Positions 13,557-15,522 of a DNA stretch of 15,522 nucleotides are shown in pieces. Below the pieces are notes generated by a model. It did no database searches. It was not told the DNA's origin and saw nothing but the letters and a program-made list of their open reading frames with translations. The stretch is from DRQF01 sp964559135 (GTDB taxonomy: Bacteria; Planctomycetota; GCA-002687715; DRQF01), in the NCBI GenBank assembly GCA_964559135.1, contig CAZLGG010000094.1:1-15522 (forward strand), written 5' to 3'. Positions within the stretch are counted from its first letter, which is position 1. Each line of letters opens with the position of its first letter. The position numbers were made by a program, and so were the translations under genes.

Positions 13557-15455
13557 TCAGCTCTTTTTTTCCTGGATCTCTATGGGGAAGAGTTTCTTGA
13601 TCACTCTTTGCTCGAAGATCCCGAACAGACTGCTGGACAGCCAGTACAGGGAGAGACCCGCGGCATACCCGTACATCATGACACCGAACAACAGCGGCAT
13701 GAACATCATCATCTTTTGCTGCTGACGCATGTTCGGGTCGGGCGACTTCGGCATCGCCAACTGGTTGAAGAACATCGCCGCGATCATCAACAGCGGAAAC
13801 ACGTTGACGCCCTTGATGGGTGGAATCGGCATGCAGCACGGCGGCGCGAAAGCGTTGGCGAAGTGGTAGACGGTGTCGGGCATGGAGAGGTCCTGACACC
13901 ACAGGAACGTCGCGTGTCTCAGATCCACGTCGAATCGAATGGCCGAGAAGAGGCCGAAGAAGATGGGGATCTGCAGGAACATGGGCAGGCACCCGCCCAG
14001 CGGCACCATCGAAACGCCTTCTTTCTTCATGAGCTTCATCTGCTCGGAGGCGAATTTCTGGCGGTCCTTGCCGTACTTTTCCTTCAGCGCGTCGAGCTTC
14101 GGCTTCACCTTGGCCATCTTGTGGCTGTGCAGCTGCATGGCGGTCTGCGACTTCCGCGTGACCGGGAACATCATGACGCGCACGAGCAGCGTCAAGACGA
14201 TGATGGCGACCCCCATGCTTCCGAAGAGACCTCCGAAGAAATCCAAGCACCAGATCACCGCCTTCGAGATGACCTGGACCACGACCTTCATGGGGCCGGC
14301 CGTGCATGGGCAGAAGCTTTGACTCATCAACTCCGAATCGGCCAGGTCGAGGTAGATCTCGCGGAGTTCCCCGTCCTCGTAGTTCTGCTTGATCCCACGG
14401 TGGTCTTTCGGCCCCACGTAGAGATCGAAAACCTTCTCGATCCTCTTCTTGGCCGAGTCCAGGTCGAATCGCACCCGCAACTCGGTGCGTGTCCCGAGCA
14501 CGCCACCTTCTTCCTCGACGGTCGTGATCCGCCCTTGGTCGTCTTCGTCACCGGCCGCTCGGCTGAGAACACTTTGGAAATAGAATCCCAAGTCGGCGGC
14601 ATAACGAATCCGTGGTAGCCGCTTCTCGTGGTCATCCTCACCCTTGATGTCCTTGGAGGTCTCGACGAGGGGCACGACCTCATCCTCGTCCAACTGCCCC
14701 AGGATGCTGCGTGCGGGGATCGGAGAAATCTTGGCACGATCGGGCGGATAGACGCCGCCCGAGTTGCACAGCCAGAATGTCGGGAGGGCCGCGGCATTGA
14801 CTGCGCCCCGAGCCTCCAAAATGAGGGACACGGCAATACGGTTCCCGTGGTCGGTCAACGCGTAGCGGCGGGTGAACCGCAGGGGCATCCCCTCCCGCGT
14901 GAAATCCAGATGAAAGGAGATTCCGCCCTTCCCGTCCGGGCCGTCGGTCTCCCAGAGGACCGTGTTGGGCCAGAAGGGATCGATGTTGTCGCTCGACGCG
15001 TCGTCGTCACGCAGGGAGAGGGCCGCGGGAGCGCCTTCCCAACGTCGGATGAACCTCAACTTTCCCTCGTAGGTGCCGTCTTTGCCGCTTCCCACGGTTT
15101 CGTCGTAGTCCAGCAGCCAGAGGGTCTCGATCGTCCCTCCCTTTTGGTCGAAAAGGATGCGTTGAGTCTCGTTCTCGAGAACGAGCTCACCTTCGAAAAC
15201 GGGAGCGTCGGATGTCTGGAGATGCCGCGTCGGAGAATCGGGCTGGGTCGCGGGCGCCGTCTCCCCCTGTTCTCCCTTCTTCGGTTCCCCGGCCGCGGCG
15301 GGCTGGGTTTTCGAAGCGGAGTCGGGCGCGTCGCTTGCCCTGTTTTGGTTCGCCGGTTCCTCTTGGGGCTTCTTCTCGGGCCTGGGCTGGAGCGAACTCC
15401 AAACCATGACCGTGAAAAAGGTCAAGAGAATGGCGAAAAAGACCCGTCGTTCCAT
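13557..15455 (-). CDS. yidC: Membrane protein insertase YidC
   Basis: The 632-residue product has an N-terminal membrane anchor (VFFAILLTFFTVMVWSSL, 5-22), a disordered Pro/Glu/Ala linker (24-80), a large periplasmic beta domain (about 85-375) and the conserved C-terminal insertase core (about 388-620). The core shows LTLLVRVMMFPVTRKSQ with the groove arginine Arg426 (Arg366 in E. coli), the cytoplasmic basic hairpin (442-476), PLGGCLPMFLQIPIFFGLF (485-503) and the last two membrane helices. YidC inserts and folds inner-membrane proteins alone or with SecYEG. The long periplasmic domain is typical of diderm bacteria. Unusual cysteines sit at predicted periplasmic edges: Cys382, Cys384, Cys520, Cys540 and Cys541. 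GGGGAG four bases before the ATG supports the start. Confidence 0.97.
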   Translation of the reverse strand: MERRVFFAILLTFFTVMVWSSLQPRPEKKPQEEPANQNRASDAPDSASKTQPAAAGEPKKGEQGETAPATQPDSPTRHLQTSDAPVFEGELVLENETQRILFDQKGGTIETLWLLDYDETVGSGKDGTYEGKLRFIRRWEGAPAALSLRDDDASSDNIDPFWPNTVLWETDGPDGKGGISFHLDFTREGMPLRFTRRYALTDHGNRIAVSLILEARGAVNAAALPTFWLCNSGGVYPPDRAKISPIPARSILGQLDEDEVVPLVETSKDIKGEDDHEKRLPRIRYAADLGFYFQSVLSRAAGDEDDQGRITTVEEEGGVLGTRTELRVRFDLDSAKKRIEKVFDLYVGPKDHRGIKQNYEDGELREIYLDLADSELMSQSFCPCTAGPMKVVVQVISKAVIWCLDFFGGLFGSMGVAIIVLTLLVRVMMFPVTRKSQTAMQLHSHKMAKVKPKLDALKEKYGKDRQKFASEQMKLMKKEGVSMVPLGGCLPMFLQIPIFFGLFSAIRFDVDLRHATFLWCQDLSMPDTVYHFANAFAPPCCMPIPPIKGVNVFPLLMIAAMFFNQLAMPKSPDPNMRQQQKMMMFMPLLFGVMMYGYAAGLSLYWLSSSLFGIFEQRVIKKLFPIEIQEKKS

Positions 15456-15477
15456 CGTGCTCCCCTATCCCTCGAGT

Positions 15478-15522
15478 TCAACGCCCGACTTTGAGCCTCG
15501 CCGCCAGCGTGTCCGACAAGAC
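15478..15522 (-). CDS. C-terminal end of an unidentified gene upstream of yidC (5' part outside window)
   Basis: The first 14 minus-strand codons end in TGA at 15478-15480, 22 bases before the yidC start. The frame reads VLSDTLAARLKVGR and has G or C at nearly all third positions, unlike the competing frame that stops near 15463. In many bacteria rnpA or yidD precedes yidC, but 14 residues are too few to identify either. Confidence 0.4.
   Translation of the reverse strand, partial: VLSDTLAARLKVGR

Noticed and set aside
12120..14618. An 832-codon plus-strand open frame opposite mnmE and yidC
   Set aside because: It is antisense to two certain genes, spans their boundary, is rich in His, Arg and Glu with no domain pattern, and is expected in GC-rich DNA where stops are rare in the complementary frame.

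Overview
This is a GC-rich bacterial chromosome segment in which every convincing gene lies on the minus strand, packed head to tail with gaps of 130 bases or less and several start/stop overlaps. The organism is a diderm: YidC has the long periplasmic domain seen in Gram-negative-type bacteria. The SMC N-terminal head and a degenerate cupredoxin-like lipo/secreted-type protein look most like Planctomycetota or a neighbouring GC-rich phylum. This is an impression from remembered family sequences, not a search, so the taxonomic call is tentative. No tRNA, rRNA, CRISPR array, insertion sequence or prophage gene is visible.

In order of transcription (right to left): the last codons of an unidentified gene (15478-15522); yidC, membrane protein insertase (13557-15455); mnmE, tRNA modification GTPase with unusual GTPase motifs (12144-13520); nrdR, repressor of ribonucleotide reductase genes (11611-12081); a 687-residue protein with two ATP-cone-like domains fused to what looks like a degenerate class III ribonucleotide reductase body without a glycyl-radical domain (9561-11624), overlapping nrdR by 14 bases; a secreted protein with a cupredoxin-like N half and a possible parvulin-like C half (8215-9561), coupled by a TGATG stop/start; smc, with a roughly 95-residue charged tail (4334-8146); a membrane-anchored helical-repeat protein (3177-4265); a pentapeptide-repeat protein with 47 uninterrupted repeats (2252-3097); truA, tRNA pseudouridine synthase (1435-2268); hpf, ribosome hibernation factor (1100-1420); a strong intrinsic terminator (1046-1075); and yvcK, a gluconeogenesis/cell-shape factor that runs off the left edge.

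Functionally the block is core growth machinery: protein insertion into membranes, tRNA modification (MnmE, TruA), dNTP control (NrdR), chromosome organisation (SMC), ribosome hibernation (HPF) and carbon/cell-wall balance (YvcK), with four poorly characterised genes interleaved. The tight spacing and overlaps suggest one or two long transcripts, one ending at the terminator after hpf. The most interesting object is the apparently radical-less NrdD-like ATP-cone protein translationally linked to nrdR; the second is an MnmE whose G4 motif and switch II catalytic position are altered although its tRNA-modifying C-terminal cysteine motif is intact.
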